A DNA stretch of 64,000 nt from Jannaschia pohangensis (GTDB lineage Bacteria > Pseudomonadota > Alphaproteobacteria > Rhodobacterales > Rhodobacteraceae): the NCBI RefSeq assembly GCF_900113875.1, contig NZ_FORA01000001.1, forward strand, positions 1,116,001-1,180,000. The letters are read 5' to 3'. The stretch's first letter is position 1. Every line of letters starts with the position of its first letter. This document shows positions 1 through 8,881 of the stretch, piece by piece. Under the pieces are notes generated by a model that saw only the letters and a program-made list of their open reading frames with translations, searched no databases and had not been told where the DNA came from. The position numbers and the translations under genes are program-made.

Positions 1-51
1 GGCCCCCGCCGACCACAGGTCCGGCTTGATCCGAGTGTTTCCGTCAGACAT
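1..51 (-). CDS. N-terminal fragment of an unidentified protein (cut by window edge)
   Basis: An ATG on the minus strand opens a frame of 17 codons that runs without a stop to the window edge. It reads MSDGNTRIKPDLWSAGA, which has the composition of a real protein start. No family can be assigned from so few residues. It would be transcribed divergently from the sulfotransferase-like gene on the right, with only about 50 bp between the starts. The upstream Shine-Dalgarno match is weak. Confidence 0.45.
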   Translation of the reverse strand, partial: MSDGNTRIKPDLWSAGA

Positions 52-102
52 ACACCCGCGCTAGAGGATTGGCGTTTGCCTGTCCAGCGGGGCATCGCTA
101 TC

Positions 103-999
103 GTGCGGCGAAACGCACCACATGGGCAGAAAACCTTGGATATTGCCATTCACCTCGGCGCGCATTGCACCGACGAGGATCTGATCCTGCGCACCCTTGC
201 CGACAACGCGCCCCTGATGGCGCGCAATGGCGTGGCCCTGCCTGCGCCAAACAAGGCCCGCCCGGCCCTGCGCAAGGCGTTGCAAGCGGGCGGCAATCTG
301 GTGCCGGGCATGGGCAATCCGCTGGTGGGCGAATTGCTCGACGGACATGACGGCTCACGGATGGTCCTGAGCTACGAGGGCTTTCTGGGCACCTATGCCA
401 CGGTCCTGTCGGGGCCATCGATGTATCCCGCGGCGGGCCAGCGCTGCACCATGTTGCGCGATCTGTTTCCCGGGCATGCGGTGTCGTTCTTCCTTGCGCT
501 GCGCAACCCCGCCACCCTGATCCCCGCCCTGTTCGAGGCCTCTTCGGTGACCGACTTCGGCGCCTTCGTGAATGGTCACGACCTGTCGGCGATCACATGG
601 TCCGAACCCATTGCCGCCATCCGGGCCGCCTGCCCCGAAGTGCCGCTGACGGTCTGGTGCAACGAAGACCTGCCGATGATCTGGACCGATGTGCTCGAAG
701 CGATTTCCGGGGTCGAGGGGCCGAAGATCGGCGATCTCGCCATTCTGGAACAGATCATGACGGACCCGGGCATCGCACGGCTCAAGACCTATCTGGCCGA
801 TAATCCACCGGCCAATTCCGCGACGCGGCGCAAGGTCATCACGGCCTTCTTGGGAAAATACGCCGACGACTCCAAGGTCGCCCCCGAGATCGCGCAACCT
901 GGCTGGACCGACGAGATGATCGCGGGTCTGTCGAACCTCTATGAGCAGGATGTGGCGCGGGTGAAGGCCATGGGCGACATCACCTTCATCGCCCCCTGA
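103..999 (+). CDS. Hypothetical protein, sulfotransferase-like N-terminus
   Basis: A protein of about 298 residues with codon usage typical of the window. Its N-terminus contains IAIHLGAHCTDEDLI followed by a leucine-rich helix, recalling the 5'-PSB strand-loop-helix of sulfotransferase-like proteins (LHLGAHRTGTT...). The glycine/threonine loop is not canonical, so PAPS binding is not demonstrated. No signal peptide or membrane segment is visible. The GTG at 103 was chosen as start; a TTG at 76 would add nine residues. It converges on gapR, with a GC-rich hairpin between the two stops. Function unknown. Confidence 0.6.
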   Translation: MRRNAPHGQKTLDIAIHLGAHCTDEDLILRTLADNAPLMARNGVALPAPNKARPALRKALQAGGNLVPGMGNPLVGELLDGHDGSRMVLSYEGFLGTYATVLSGPSMYPAAGQRCTMLRDLFPGHAVSFFLALRNPATLIPALFEASSVTDFGAFVNGHDLSAITWSEPIAAIRAACPEVPLTVWCNEDLPMIWTDVLEAISGVEGPKIGDLAILEQIMTDPGIARLKTYLADNPPANSATRRKVITAFLGKYADDSKVAPEIAQPGWTDEMIAGLSNLYEQDVARVKAMGDITFIAP

Positions 1000-1010
1000 G
1001 GTTTTGGGAC

Positions 1011-1026
1011 GGGGCCTTGCGGCCCC
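1011..1026. terminator. Possible bidirectional terminator hairpin
   Basis: GGGGCC-TTGC-GGCCCC forms a perfect 6-bp stem between the convergent stops at 999 and 1033. Outer CTGAGG/CCTCAG blocks could extend it. There is no strong T-run, so factor-independent termination is uncertain. Confidence 0.35.
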
Positions 1027-1032
1027 ACCCCC

Positions 1033-1308
1033 TCAGCTCATTCCGAGCGCTTCCTTGTACATTTCCAGCACGGCCTCTTCCTCGGCCACGTCGTCGGGCT
1101 CGCGCTTGCGCAGCGCGATGACCTTGCGCATCACCTTGGTGTCATAGCCCCGGCCCTTGGCCTCGGCGAAGACCTCCTTGACCTGTTCGGCCAGGTCCTT
1201 CTTCTCCTGCTCCAGCCGCTCGACCCGTTCGATGAACTGACGCAGCTCGTCGGCGGTAACGCGGTAGGTATCCGAGGGACCATCGTCCACCACATGTAGG
1301 TCGGCCAT
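1033..1308 (-). CDS. gapR: GapR family DNA-binding protein (DUF2312)
   Basis: This 91-residue protein matches the DUF2312/GapR family in length and layout. After a short N-terminal tail it has a long charged coiled-coil (ELRQFIERVERLEQEKKDL) and the conserved block KVMRKVIALRKREPDDVAEEE. In Caulobacter GapR is a nucleoid-associated protein that binds overtwisted AT-rich DNA and assists replication and segregation. The ATG at 1308 is preceded by AGGAGC and gives the usual family length; a longer frame upstream reads as non-protein sequence. It is single-copy here and convergent with the preceding gene. Confidence 0.9.
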   Translation of the reverse strand: MADLHVVDDGPSDTYRVTADELRQFIERVERLEQEKKDLAEQVKEVFAEAKGRGYDTKVMRKVIALRKREPDDVAEEEAVLEMYKEALGMS

Positions 1309-1387
1309 TTTCGCTGCTCCTCTTGTATCGATCAGATGCCTTCGGTAGCGCCGGGGCAGACATGATGCAACGGAAGGACGGCCCGAA

Positions 1388-1603
1388 ATGGAAGCTTTGA
1401 TCTGGATCGGCGCAGGGCTTGTCGTGATGGGCATCCTCGGGCTGCTCTATTGCATCGTCGTCGCCGCCCGCGCCAAGCGCGAAGGCCTCGAGGGTGACGC
1501 CATGGCCGCCCGCCTGAAACGCCTCGTCGCCCTCAACCTCGCCGCCCTCGCAATCTCGGCCCTGGGCCTGATGACCGTGGTGACGGGCATACTCCTCGGC
1601 TGA
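1388..1603 (+). CDS. Small two-helix membrane protein
   Basis: A 71-residue protein with two predicted membrane segments (about residues 4-27 and 48-69). A basic loop containing AARAKREGLEGDAMAARLKRL separates them. GGAAGGA lies about 10 nt before the ATG. The family is conserved in appearance but I cannot name it. It is divergent from gapR and convergent with the cation diffusion facilitator gene. Confidence 0.65.
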   Translation: MEALIWIGAGLVVMGILGLLYCIVVAARAKREGLEGDAMAARLKRLVALNLAALAISALGLMTVVTGILLG

Positions 1604-1679
1604 CCGCTCCGGCCATCGCTCCAACGCGGCGGGGGCTGGCTCCCGGCGGCAAATCCACCCCTTGGGGTCAGACCGCACC

Positions 1680-2567
1680 TCAATCAGGAACGATGACACC
1701 CGCGTGCTTCAGTTTGTGTTCCGGCTCCACGTGGATCGTCACCTTGGCATCGTCCAGAAGCTCTTTCAGGGCCGCCTCGATCCGGTCGCAGATCTCATGG
1801 GCCTGAAACACCGTCGTGTCGCCCGGGACCACCAGGTGAAAATCGATGAAGGTCGCCACCCCGGCATGGCGCGTCCGCAGGTCGTGCGCCTCCATCGCGC
1901 CGCCGGCCTCCGCCGCGATGGTCTTGCGGATGTCGGTCAACGTCTGCTCTGACACGGCCTCGTCCATCAGGCCGCCGACGGAGTCCTTGACGATCTTCCA
2001 GCCGGACCAGAGGATATTGACCGCCACAACGGCTGCCATGAGCGGATCAAGAACCCACCATCCCGTCACGACTGCAAGGACGATTCCCACGGCGACCCCG
2101 ACAGAGGTCAGCACATCGGACACAAGATGCTTTCCGTCCGCGACCAGCGCCGGAGATTTCCGTCTGCGCCCTCCGGTGATCAGCACCCAGGCCCAGACAC
2201 CGTTCAGGACGGTCGCCACCATGTTCACAGCCAGACCCTCGACCGGCGCATCGAGCGGCACCGGGTCCAGAAATCCTTGGAACGCCTCTCGAAAGATCAG
2301 AAGCGCCGCGACGATGATCATCACGCCTTCGATGACCGCGCTGAAGAACTCTGCCTTGTGATGCCCGAACGGATGATCCGCATCGGCGGGTTTCGCGGCA
2401 ATCCGGATGGCGATCAGCGCCGCAAACGCCGTCGCCACGTTGACCGTGCTTTCGAGGGCATCCGACAAAAGCGCGACCGATCCCGTGATCCAATAGGCCG
2501 CAGCCTTGAGACCCAGGACCGCGAAACCGACCAGAATGCTGCCGATTGCGAGTTTGAGAGTGGTCAT
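1680..2567 (-). CDS. Cation diffusion facilitator (CDF) transporter
   Basis: A 295-residue CDF protein with the normal architecture. Six membrane helices span about residues 1-200 and are followed by a cytoplasmic ferredoxin-like domain rich in His/Asp (EAHDLRTRHAG, HVEPEHKLKHAG). Putative metal ligands are in helix II (SDALES, D36) and helix V (HLVSD). FGHHKAEFF between helices II and III is a strong family signature. Such proteins export Zn2+, Fe2+, Mn2+ or Cd2+ by proton antiport. The helix II motif deviates from the classical DxxxD pair, so specificity is not predicted. The ATG at 2567 gives the normal N-terminus; upstream residues in the same frame look non-coding. Confidence 0.88.
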   Translation of the reverse strand: MTTLKLAIGSILVGFAVLGLKAAAYWITGSVALLSDALESTVNVATAFAALIAIRIAAKPADADHPFGHHKAEFFSAVIEGVMIIVAALLIFREAFQGFLDPVPLDAPVEGLAVNMVATVLNGVWAWVLITGGRRRKSPALVADGKHLVSDVLTSVGVAVGIVLAVVTGWWVLDPLMAAVVAVNILWSGWKIVKDSVGGLMDEAVSEQTLTDIRKTIAAEAGGAMEAHDLRTRHAGVATFIDFHLVVPGDTTVFQAHEICDRIEAALKELLDDAKVTIHVEPEHKLKHAGVIVPD

Positions 2568-2747
2568 GGGGCTGCCCTTCCGGTCGCTCGCAAACCACGT
2601 AGACGCGCAGGACTGGGAGCGCAAGAAACCGGCTTCGGTTCAGAAAATCACGGCCCGTTACGGTAGAAATGACTCGGACGGGCCCGCAATCCAAGGTCTT
2701 CGCGAGGTCGCTGCGGCGGCCGGTCCGGGGTCAGCCACGCTGGCCTG

Positions 2748-3971
2748 TCATCCCGGAAGGTGCCGGGCAAGCACGCGCGACAGCCGGTCGATCCCCTCGG
2801 CAATGTCCGGGGCAGAGGCCAGCGAATAGCTCAGCCGCATGCAATTCGCCGTCCCACGGTCGGGAAAGAACGCGGCACCCGGCACATAGGCCACGCCCGC
2901 CGCAATCGCCTCGGGCAGGGTCCTGGCCGCGTCCATCCCCTCGGGCAGGGTCAGCCACAGGAACATGCCCCCCTCGGGCCGGGTCCAACCGACACCGGCC
3001 GGCATCGCCGTCTCGAGTGCGGCCAGCATCGCGTCGCGCTTGGCGCGGTAGCTGTCGCGGACCCGTTCGATCTGTGGCCCGAGGCCGCCGCGCGCGATGT
3101 CCAGCACGGCCATCTGGTTCAACCGGGCACAGTTCAGGTCGCCCGCCTGTTTCATCAGGACCAGACGGTCGATGACCGACCGCGCGGCACAGACCCAACC
3201 GACCCGCAATCCGGGCGTCAGCACCTTGGAGAAAGACCCGAGCCGGATCACCCGCGAGGCATCGAGCGACCCGACCCGCCCCACATCTAGCGCCTGAAGC
3301 GCGGGCAAGGCCGTGCCTTCGAACCGCAGGGCGCCGTAGGGGTTGTCTTCGATCACCGGGAAATCAAGCGCGCGGGCCATTGCAAGCAATCCCTCGCGGT
3401 CGGCAAGGGTCATCGTCTCGCCCGTCGGATTGGCGAACTCGGGCACGACATAGGCCATGGCGACCCCGCCCGACCCCGCCGCATCGCGCAGGCCTTCGGC
3501 ATCGCGGTTCTGCCCGGACCGCAGCGGCAGATACCGGGGCCGGTTCGGCGCAAAGGCCTGCAACGCGCCCAGATACGTCGGCCATCCGGCCATGATATGC
3601 GCCCCCTCGTCCACCAGAAGCCGACCCAGATAATCGAGGCCCTGCTGCGCGCCATTTGTGATCAGGATGTTGTCGGGCCGACAGTCATACCCCTCGGCCC
3701 GGACCCCTTCGGCGATGAACGCGCGCAAGTCGGGGTCGCCCTCGCTCGTGGAATATTGCAACGCCATCGCCGCGCGGGCCGGATCCGACAGGATATCGGC
3801 ATAGACCGCCTCGATCCGGACCCGCGGGAAAAGTGCCGGGTCGGGAATGCCGCCCCCGAAGCTGATGACGCCGGGCTGGTCCGCGATCTTGAGCAATTCG
3901 CGGATTTCGGAGGCTTGAACACCGGCCATTCGGGCGGCGATGCGGGGGGCGTAGGGGGCGATCTGTTCCAT
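2748..3971 (-). CDS. PLP-dependent aminotransferase, class I/II (LysN-like)
   Basis: A 407-residue fold-type I aminotransferase. Visible features are ISFGGGIPDPALFP near residue 37, the cofactor-contacting NGAQQGLD (106-113), the NPTG motif (181-184), and the Schiff-base lysine in LGSFSKVLTPG (K249). The overall pattern resembles 2-aminoadipate/aromatic aminotransferases such as LysN and ARO8. The substrate cannot be fixed from sequence. No N-terminal HTH is present, so it is not a MocR-type regulator. An imperfectly flanked palindrome sits 8-22 nt upstream of the start codon. Confidence 0.85.
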   Translation of the reverse strand: MEQIAPYAPRIAARMAGVQASEIRELLKIADQPGVISFGGGIPDPALFPRVRIEAVYADILSDPARAAMALQYSTSEGDPDLRAFIAEGVRAEGYDCRPDNILITNGAQQGLDYLGRLLVDEGAHIMAGWPTYLGALQAFAPNRPRYLPLRSGQNRDAEGLRDAAGSGGVAMAYVVPEFANPTGETMTLADREGLLAMARALDFPVIEDNPYGALRFEGTALPALQALDVGRVGSLDASRVIRLGSFSKVLTPGLRVGWVCAARSVIDRLVLMKQAGDLNCARLNQMAVLDIARGGLGPQIERVRDSYRAKRDAMLAALETAMPAGVGWTRPEGGMFLWLTLPEGMDAARTLPEAIAAGVAYVPGAAFFPDRGTANCMRLSYSLASAPDIAEGIDRLSRVLARHLPG

Positions 3972-3978
3972 GATTTAC

Positions 3979-3993
3979 GTCAGCATGACTGAC
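3979..3993. promoter_or_regulatory. Inverted repeat beside the aminotransferase start
   Basis: GTCAG-CATGA-CTGAC is a perfect 5-bp inverted repeat ending only 8 bp from the aminotransferase ATG. It could be an operator or a 5'-UTR hairpin. No regulator gene lies next to it, so the binding factor is unknown. Confidence 0.3.
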
Positions 3994-4116
3994 ATAGTTA
4001 GGTCAACAAGCCTGATATTATATTTCAAACACGGGGTGAATTCGTGAATGTTCTTGCGCCCCGCTCGATCCGCGACCAATCACGGATCGTACGAAGCCTG
4101 ACTATCGGAGCCCCGA

Positions 4117-5112
4117 ATGCGCCCTGACGACACCGCTTTTCGTCGGTCTGCCCTGACCCTTCTGGCCGACCTCGCCCGGGGCGACACGACCGTCATCGCG
4201 CCCGATGCAACGGCGGATGCGGCGGCCCCTTTCGGTCAGCTGGATGCACGGGGTATCGCGATCCTTTTTGCCGATCTGCAGCGCGCCCTGCCCGATCTGG
4301 AGCGCCGCGACGACATCCTGCTGGCCGGTCGCAACCATGACGACGCGCGCTGGCAAAGGCCCCGCGCGCCCGTGATGGTCGCCACCACCGGCAGCTATGT
4401 CGGCACCTTCCGCGCGCCCTTCGCCGGTATTCCGCCGACCGGGGGCGTCGTCACCCTGACCTATGGCGAGGCGCATCACATAGTGGACGGCAAGCTGCGC
4501 CAGTCGTTCCTGCTGTGGGATATCGCCGGACTGATGATGCAAGCGGGGTGCTGGCCGATGGCGGCACCCCTTGGCCGCCCCGGTCTCTGGCCCGGACCCA
4601 AGGGTGGCGCGGGCCTGCGGCTGGAACCGGGCGACGACAGCGCCAGCCTTGCGCGCGTTCTGGCCATGCACGACGCGCTGCACGCCTTCGACGGCCACAG
4701 CATCGAATCGATGCCGATGGACGCCTGGGCCGAGGATTTCATGTATTACGCCGCGGGCAACATCGGGGCCTGTCGCGGACTGTCCGGGTTCCGGGCGCAC
4801 CACCAGATCCCGTTTCTGCGCGCCTTTCCCGACCGCAAGGGCGCGGGCCATTTCGTCCGACTGTCCGACGGGCCCTTTGCCGTGACCGGGGGCGATGTGG
4901 CGCTGACGCATACGGGGGCCGATTACATGGGTATTCCCGCGACGGGCCGTGCGCTGCGGATGCGGGTGATGGATTTCTACCGCTTCGACGACGAGGGCAA
5001 AATCGCCGAAAACTGGCTGCCCAATGACACCATCGGCCTGATGGCACAGATGGGCGTCGACGTGATGGCCCGGATGCACCACCTGACCGGGGATGCGCCG
5101 CTAACCCTCTGA
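4117..5112 (+). CDS. SnoaL-like (NTF2-fold) protein, two tandem domains
   Basis: A 331-residue protein resembling polyketide-cyclase/ester-cyclase NTF2-fold proteins. Two similar halves are visible. The first has [30 protein letters not shown] and a C-terminal [11 protein letters not shown]. The second has [35 protein letters not shown] followed by [13 protein letters not shown], the usual SnoaL ending. The tandem copies suggest a duplicated fold. GGAG precedes the ATG by about 8 nt. Its 3' end overlaps the convergent phosphotransferase gene by 12 bp. The specific substrate is unknown. Confidence 0.75.
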   Translation: MRPDDTAFRRSALTLLADLARGDTTVIAPDATADAAAPFGQLDARGIAILFADLQRALPDLERRDDILLAGRNHDDARWQRPRAPVMVATTGSYVGTFRAPFAGIPPTGGVVTLTYGEAHHIVDGKLRQSFLLWDIAGLMMQAGCWPMAAPLGRPGLWPGPKGGAGLRLEPGDDSASLARVLAMHDALHAFDGHSIESMPMDAWAEDFMYYAAGNIGACRGLSGFRAHHQIPFLRAFPDRKGAGHFVRLSDGPFAVTGGDVALTHTGADYMGIPATGRALRMRVMDFYRFDDEGKIAENWLPNDTIGLMAQMGVDVMARMHHLTGDAPLTL

Positions 5113-6114
5113 TCGCAAACGATGACCCAGCTCGATCAGCTCGGGCACGAGGCGGCCATAAGCTGCCCCCTGTTCGGGGTTGGCAGCATTCCCCGCCGCC
5201 GCCCGCGCGCCGACACCGGCCAGGATCGCCGCCAGACGGTAGGCGGCCAGCACCACGAAGGGCCGCCAGGCCGGGATCTCGGTCAGGCCCAGGGCAGCGC
5301 GATAGGCGGCGAGATATGCCGCGTCATCGGGCAGGCCCAAAGCCGCACGATCCACACCCGCCAGACCCCGCAGCGCGCCGCCATGGGCCAGCTGCCACTG
5401 CATCACCTGATAGGCGATGTCCGCCGTGGGATGGCCAAGGGTCGAAAGTTCCCAATCGAGAAGGCCGATGATGCGCGGCTCGGTCGGATGGAAGATCATG
5501 TTGTCCAATCGAAAATCCCCGTGGACCAGCGCGGGGGCCAAGTCCGCCACCTGCTCTGCGGCAAGCCAGTCGCCAAGCGCGACCATCCCGGGGTCGGGGT
5601 CGGGCACGCTGGCCGCGTATTGCCGGGACCAGAGGGCGACCTGTCGCGCAAAGAACCCTTCGGCGCGGCCAAAGTCGGCCAGACCGACCGCGCCCGGGTC
5701 GATCCGCGCCAGATCGGCCAGAAGGCGGCCCATGGCGGCATAGATCGCGGCGCGCTCGGGGGCGGTGCAGTCAGGCAAGGCCGGGTCCCAGAAGATGCGC
5801 CCGTCGAGATGCTCCATCACATAGAAATCGCGTCCGAGCGGATTGTCCTCCTCCACCAGCAGGATCATCCGGGGGACCGGCACGGCGGTGTCCGACAGGG
5901 CCTGCATCACGCGGAATTCGCGATCGATCATATGCGCCTTGGGCAGCAGGCGACCGGGCGGCTTGGCCCGAAGAACAAGGGGTCCGGCAGGGCTTTCGAT
6001 GGCCCAGGTCGGGTTGGATTGCCCCGTCCCGAAGCGGCGCGCGCCGGTCAGCCGGGGCTGGCCGGGAAGGCGCACGGAAAGCCAGGTCAGAAGTTCGGGG
6101 GTCACATCATCCAT
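5101..6114 (-). CDS. APH-family phosphotransferase (ACAD10/11 kinase-like, LvaA-like)
   Basis: A 337-residue aminoglycoside-phosphotransferase-fold kinase. Near the start is the nucleotide loop [14 protein letters not shown]. The Brenner motif HGDFRLDN and the metal-binding aspartate in [15 protein letters not shown] define a complete active site. This subgroup resembles the kinase domain of eukaryotic ACAD10/ACAD11 and bacterial LvaA, which phosphorylate 4-hydroxyacyl-CoAs. An acyl-CoA dehydrogenase starts 62 bp away on the opposite strand, supporting that reading. The ATG at 6114 was preferred over an upstream TTG at 6156. Antibiotic resistance is not implied. Confidence 0.8.
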   Translation of the reverse strand: MDDVTPELLTWLSVRLPGQPRLTGARRFGTGQSNPTWAIESPAGPLVLRAKPPGRLLPKAHMIDREFRVMQALSDTAVPVPRMILLVEEDNPLGRDFYVMEHLDGRIFWDPALPDCTAPERAAIYAAMGRLLADLARIDPGAVGLADFGRAEGFFARQVALWSRQYAASVPDPDPGMVALGDWLAAEQVADLAPALVHGDFRLDNMIFHPTEPRIIGLLDWELSTLGHPTADIAYQVMQWQLAHGGALRGLAGVDRAALGLPDDAAYLAAYRAALGLTEIPAWRPFVVLAAYRLAAILAGVGARAAAGNAANPEQGAAYGRLVPELIELGHRLRSEG

Positions 6115-6176
6115 GGCAAGCAGGGTTGCGCGTCGCGCGGCCTGTGACAAGATCAACCTCAGCCGGAGGAGGCGAT

Positions 6177-7418
6177 ATGGATCTTGGACTGACAGAGCAC
6201 GGGCGCGGGTTGCGGGACGCGGTGGCCGAGATGGTCAGGACGCGGATCGCGCCGCTGGATGCGGAATTCCACACCGAGACGGGCAGGACCGGAAACCGGT
6301 GGGAGCATACGCCGCGCCAGACGGAGATCCTGAAGACACTGAAGGACGGGGCGCGGGCGGCGGGGCTGTGGAACCTTTGGCAGACGCATCTGGCCGGGGG
6401 AGGGTCGGGCATCACCACCGTCGACTATGCCTGGATCGCCGAGGAGATGGGCAAAAGCTGGCTCGCCCCCGAGGTGTTCAACTGCAATGCGCCGGACACG
6501 GGCAACATGGAAGTCTTTCTGCGCTACGGAACGGACGCCATGAAAACCCAATGGCTGGAGCCGCTTATGGCCGGGGAGCTCCGGTCGGCATACCTGATGA
6601 CGGAACCGGATGTGGCGTCTTCGGATGCGTCCAACATCGCGATGCGGTGTGTGCGGGACGGGGACGAGTGGGTTCTGAACGGCGAGAAATGGTGGTCCAC
6701 GGGGGCGGGCGATCCGCGCTGTGCCGTCCACATTGTCATGTGCCTGACCGACCCAGACGCGCCCCGGCACCAGCGGCATTCCATGGTCGTCGTGCCGCGC
6801 GCCACGCCGGGGATCGAGGTGCTGCGCGGGATGCAGGTGTTCGGCGACGACGAGGCCCCGCACGGGCATATGCACATCCGCTACACCGATGTGCGGGTGC
6901 CGTCCGAGGCGATGCTTCTGGGCCCCGGGCGCGGGTTCGAGATCGCCCAGGGGCGACTTGGGCCGGGGCGTATCCACCACTGCATGCGCGCCGTCGGCAT
7001 GGCCGAGAAGTGTCTGACATTGCTGGCGGAACGCGGGGTTGCGCGGCAGGCCTTCGGCGGTGACCTGCTTTCGCTTGGCGGCAACATGGACAAGCTGGCC
7101 GAGGCGCGGATTGCGCTGGATGCGGCGCGGCTGATGTGCCTGCGGGCGGCCTGGGAGATGGACCGGGCGGAAGCAGAGACGGGAACGATGACACGGGCCG
7201 CGCCCTTCATCAGCCAGGCCAAGGTGATGGTGCCGCGCGTGGCCTTGCAGGTCTGCGACGAGGCCATCCAGATGCACGGCGGTGCGGGCGTGTCGCAGGA
7301 CACCGATCTTGCGCGCACCTGGGCGCATCTGCGCACGTTGCGCCTGGTCGACGGACCGGACTCGGTGCATCTGCGGACCGTTGCGCGGGCAGAGCTTCGG
7401 GCGCGCGCACTGCACTGA
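6177..7418 (+). CDS. Acyl-CoA dehydrogenase (ACAD11/LvaC-like)
   Basis: A 413-residue FAD-dependent acyl-CoA dehydrogenase. Recognisable blocks are [15 protein letters not shown] and [15 protein letters not shown] in the middle domain, and [35 protein letters not shown] at the C-terminus. Members with this C-terminal pattern are common beside APH-type kinases. The kinase gene lies head-to-head, so the pair may act on hydroxylated acyl-CoAs by phosphorylation and elimination, as described for ACAD11 and for LvaA/LvaC in levulinate catabolism. The ATG is preceded by GCCGGAGGAGG. Substrate chain length cannot be inferred. Confidence 0.87.
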   Translation: MDLGLTEHGRGLRDAVAEMVRTRIAPLDAEFHTETGRTGNRWEHTPRQTEILKTLKDGARAAGLWNLWQTHLAGGGSGITTVDYAWIAEEMGKSWLAPEVFNCNAPDTGNMEVFLRYGTDAMKTQWLEPLMAGELRSAYLMTEPDVASSDASNIAMRCVRDGDEWVLNGEKWWSTGAGDPRCAVHIVMCLTDPDAPRHQRHSMVVVPRATPGIEVLRGMQVFGDDEAPHGHMHIRYTDVRVPSEAMLLGPGRGFEIAQGRLGPGRIHHCMRAVGMAEKCLTLLAERGVARQAFGGDLLSLGGNMDKLAEARIALDAARLMCLRAAWEMDRAEAETGTMTRAAPFISQAKVMVPRVALQVCDEAIQMHGGAGVSQDTDLARTWAHLRTLRLVDGPDSVHLRTVARAELRARALH

Positions 7419-8006
7419 TTTCAGGGCGGTTTTTGGGGGGCACCCCCGGTACACCCGGCGTACACCCCCTGTACATACAGCTGTACACCCCCTGCGCCCG
7501 CCGAGGACATTTCGCGCAACGGCGCGATGTTCGGGGCGACGCGCGCGCGGGACGGGCGGCGGGGGCCAGCCCCCGCACCCCCGGAGTATTTGGAAAGCAG
7601 AGAAAGGACGCCCACGTTCGGGTGGCACCGGGGGTCGCCGGTCGACGCGGCATCAACACTTGCCCGGACCGCGCGGTGATGGGCCCTGCTGTCTTGTCAT
7701 GGAAACGGGGCGCATCCAGGATGCGTCGGCGTCCGGTACGAGTACGTTCGACGCGCTCATGACGCGGATCTGGTAGGAGGCTTCGGATGCCCCCCCTGCC
7801 CCTCGCGACATCGGCGTGGGGGCCAGACGCCTGGCGCAGGTCGGCCTTCGAGGCGTGTTTTGTCCGGCGATGGGCTGACATCACGAACGCCGGACTCCGT
7901 GCCGGTTCCAAGCCGGATGGAACCTGCCGCAGTTTCCATGGCAAAGACGGGAACCTCGCGTCAGTGTGACGGGTTTGGCGTGTGTACAAGCACGGAGGAT
8001 AAGACG
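7419..8006. other. 588-bp intergenic region with repeat-like blocks
   Basis: No convincing gene was found here; open frames on both strands have non-protein composition. The left part contains clustered GTACACC/TGTACA words. It is followed by a C-rich stretch and a GAGTATTT element near 7581. A GGAGG-like sequence and ATG near 7787 open a 60-codon frame of doubtful quality. The right end carries the promoter region and RBS of the DUF2945 gene. Confidence 0.5.
7449..7491. repeat. Clustered GTACACC / TGTACA words
   Basis: Within about 45 bp the sequence GTACACC occurs three times. GTACACCCCCTG is present twice as a direct repeat. TGTACA-TACAGC-TGTACA also makes an inverted pair. The arrangement looks like an array of binding sites or a small dispersed element rather than coding sequence. 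No protein that binds it can be named. Confidence 0.5.
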
Positions 8007-8222
8007 ATGGCCAGCTATGATGTGGGCGACAAGGTGAAGTGGGATTGGGGTGACGGCACAGCCGAGGGCAAGGTCGAGAAGACCTATACCCGCAGCGTGA
8101 CCCGTAAGCTTCAGGGGTCGGAGGTGACGCGGAACGGGTCGGAGGATGACCCGGCACTTTATATCGAGCAGGAGGACGGCGACGGGGTGCTGAAGCTCGC
8201 GTCGGAGGTGCAGAAGGCCTGA
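8007..8222 (+). CDS. DUF2945 (TUDOR-like) small protein
   Basis: A 71-residue protein matching the DUF2945 / hypervirulence-associated TUDOR domain. It opens with YDVGDKVKWDWGDGTAEGKVEKTYTR and ends with a LYIEQEDGDGVLKLASEV strand, the typical two-part motif of this small beta-barrel. The biochemical role is not established. CACGGAGGAT lies about 8 nt before the ATG and fixes the start. Confidence 0.82.
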   Translation: MASYDVGDKVKWDWGDGTAEGKVEKTYTRSVTRKLQGSEVTRNGSEDDPALYIEQEDGDGVLKLASEVQKA

Positions 8223-8297
8223 GCGCCACATTGACGCCACGGCCTTGCGTCATACCCCGTGCCGTTCGCAGGATGGATGGCACGACAGGAGGGCCCG

Positions 8298-8870
8298 ATG
8301 GCGGCGCGGCAATTCGACGGGGAACGGCTCGATCTGTCGACCCTCGGGCATGTGACGGAGCTGAGCGTCAACACGATCCGCAAGGCCGACCTGAAGCGGC
8401 TTCGCGGGCTGGACGCTTTGCCGCTGGAAGCGCTGGCGCTTCGGTGGTTGTCGGCGTCTGACCTGACGGTGGTGCCGATGCCGCCCGGATTGCGGGCGTT
8501 GCGGCTGTGGCATTCGTCGAAGGTGAAGACGCTGGACGGGATCGAACAGGCGCCGGGCCTGATGGCGTTGGACCTGCGGGAGTTGGGGCAGCCGTTGGAC
8601 CTGTTGGCGGTGGCCGGTCTGAGGGATTTGCGACGTCTGAGCGTGCAGGGCGGATACGGCGCGGGGCAGCGGATCGTGAGCCTGGCGCCGCTGAGCGGGT
8701 TGCCGATCGAGGATCTGACCCTGATGGCGGTGGACGGTGCGGATCTGGACCTCGGGCCGGTCACGCGGATGCGGGCGCTGCGCAAGCTGACCCTGACCGG
8801 CACGAAGCTGGACCCGGCGGGGATGGCGGCGATCAAGGCGGCGCATGCGTGGTTTGAACTCGACGCCTGA
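8298..8870 (+). CDS. Leucine-rich-repeat-like protein
   Basis: A 190-residue protein built of irregular repeats about 21-24 residues long, with hydrophobic positions spaced like leucine-rich repeats (LRGLDALPLEALALRWL, LRALRLWHS, LMALDLRELG, LRRLSVQ, IEDLTLMAV, LRKLTLTGT). There is no signal peptide or membrane segment, so it is probably cytosolic. The function is unknown and may involve protein binding. ACAGGAGGGC precedes the ATG. It converges on the ClbS/DfsB gene 11 bp downstream. Confidence 0.65.
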   Translation: MAARQFDGERLDLSTLGHVTELSVNTIRKADLKRLRGLDALPLEALALRWLSASDLTVVPMPPGLRALRLWHSSKVKTLDGIEQAPGLMALDLRELGQPLDLLAVAGLRDLRRLSVQGGYGAGQRIVSLAPLSGLPIEDLTLMAVDGADLDLGPVTRMRALRKLTLTGTKLDPAGMAAIKAAHAWFELDA

Positions 8871-8881
8871 GGGCATTCGGG

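Noticed and set aside
5101-6114. Aminoglycoside resistance kinase
   Set aside because: The APH fold is present, but the neighbouring acyl-CoA dehydrogenase and the ACAD-type pattern point to hydroxyacyl metabolism.
7787-7969. A 60-codon frame in the long intergenic gap
   Set aside because: Despite an acceptable GGAGG-like upstream sequence, the translation has no recognisable features and equivalent frames exist on the other strand.
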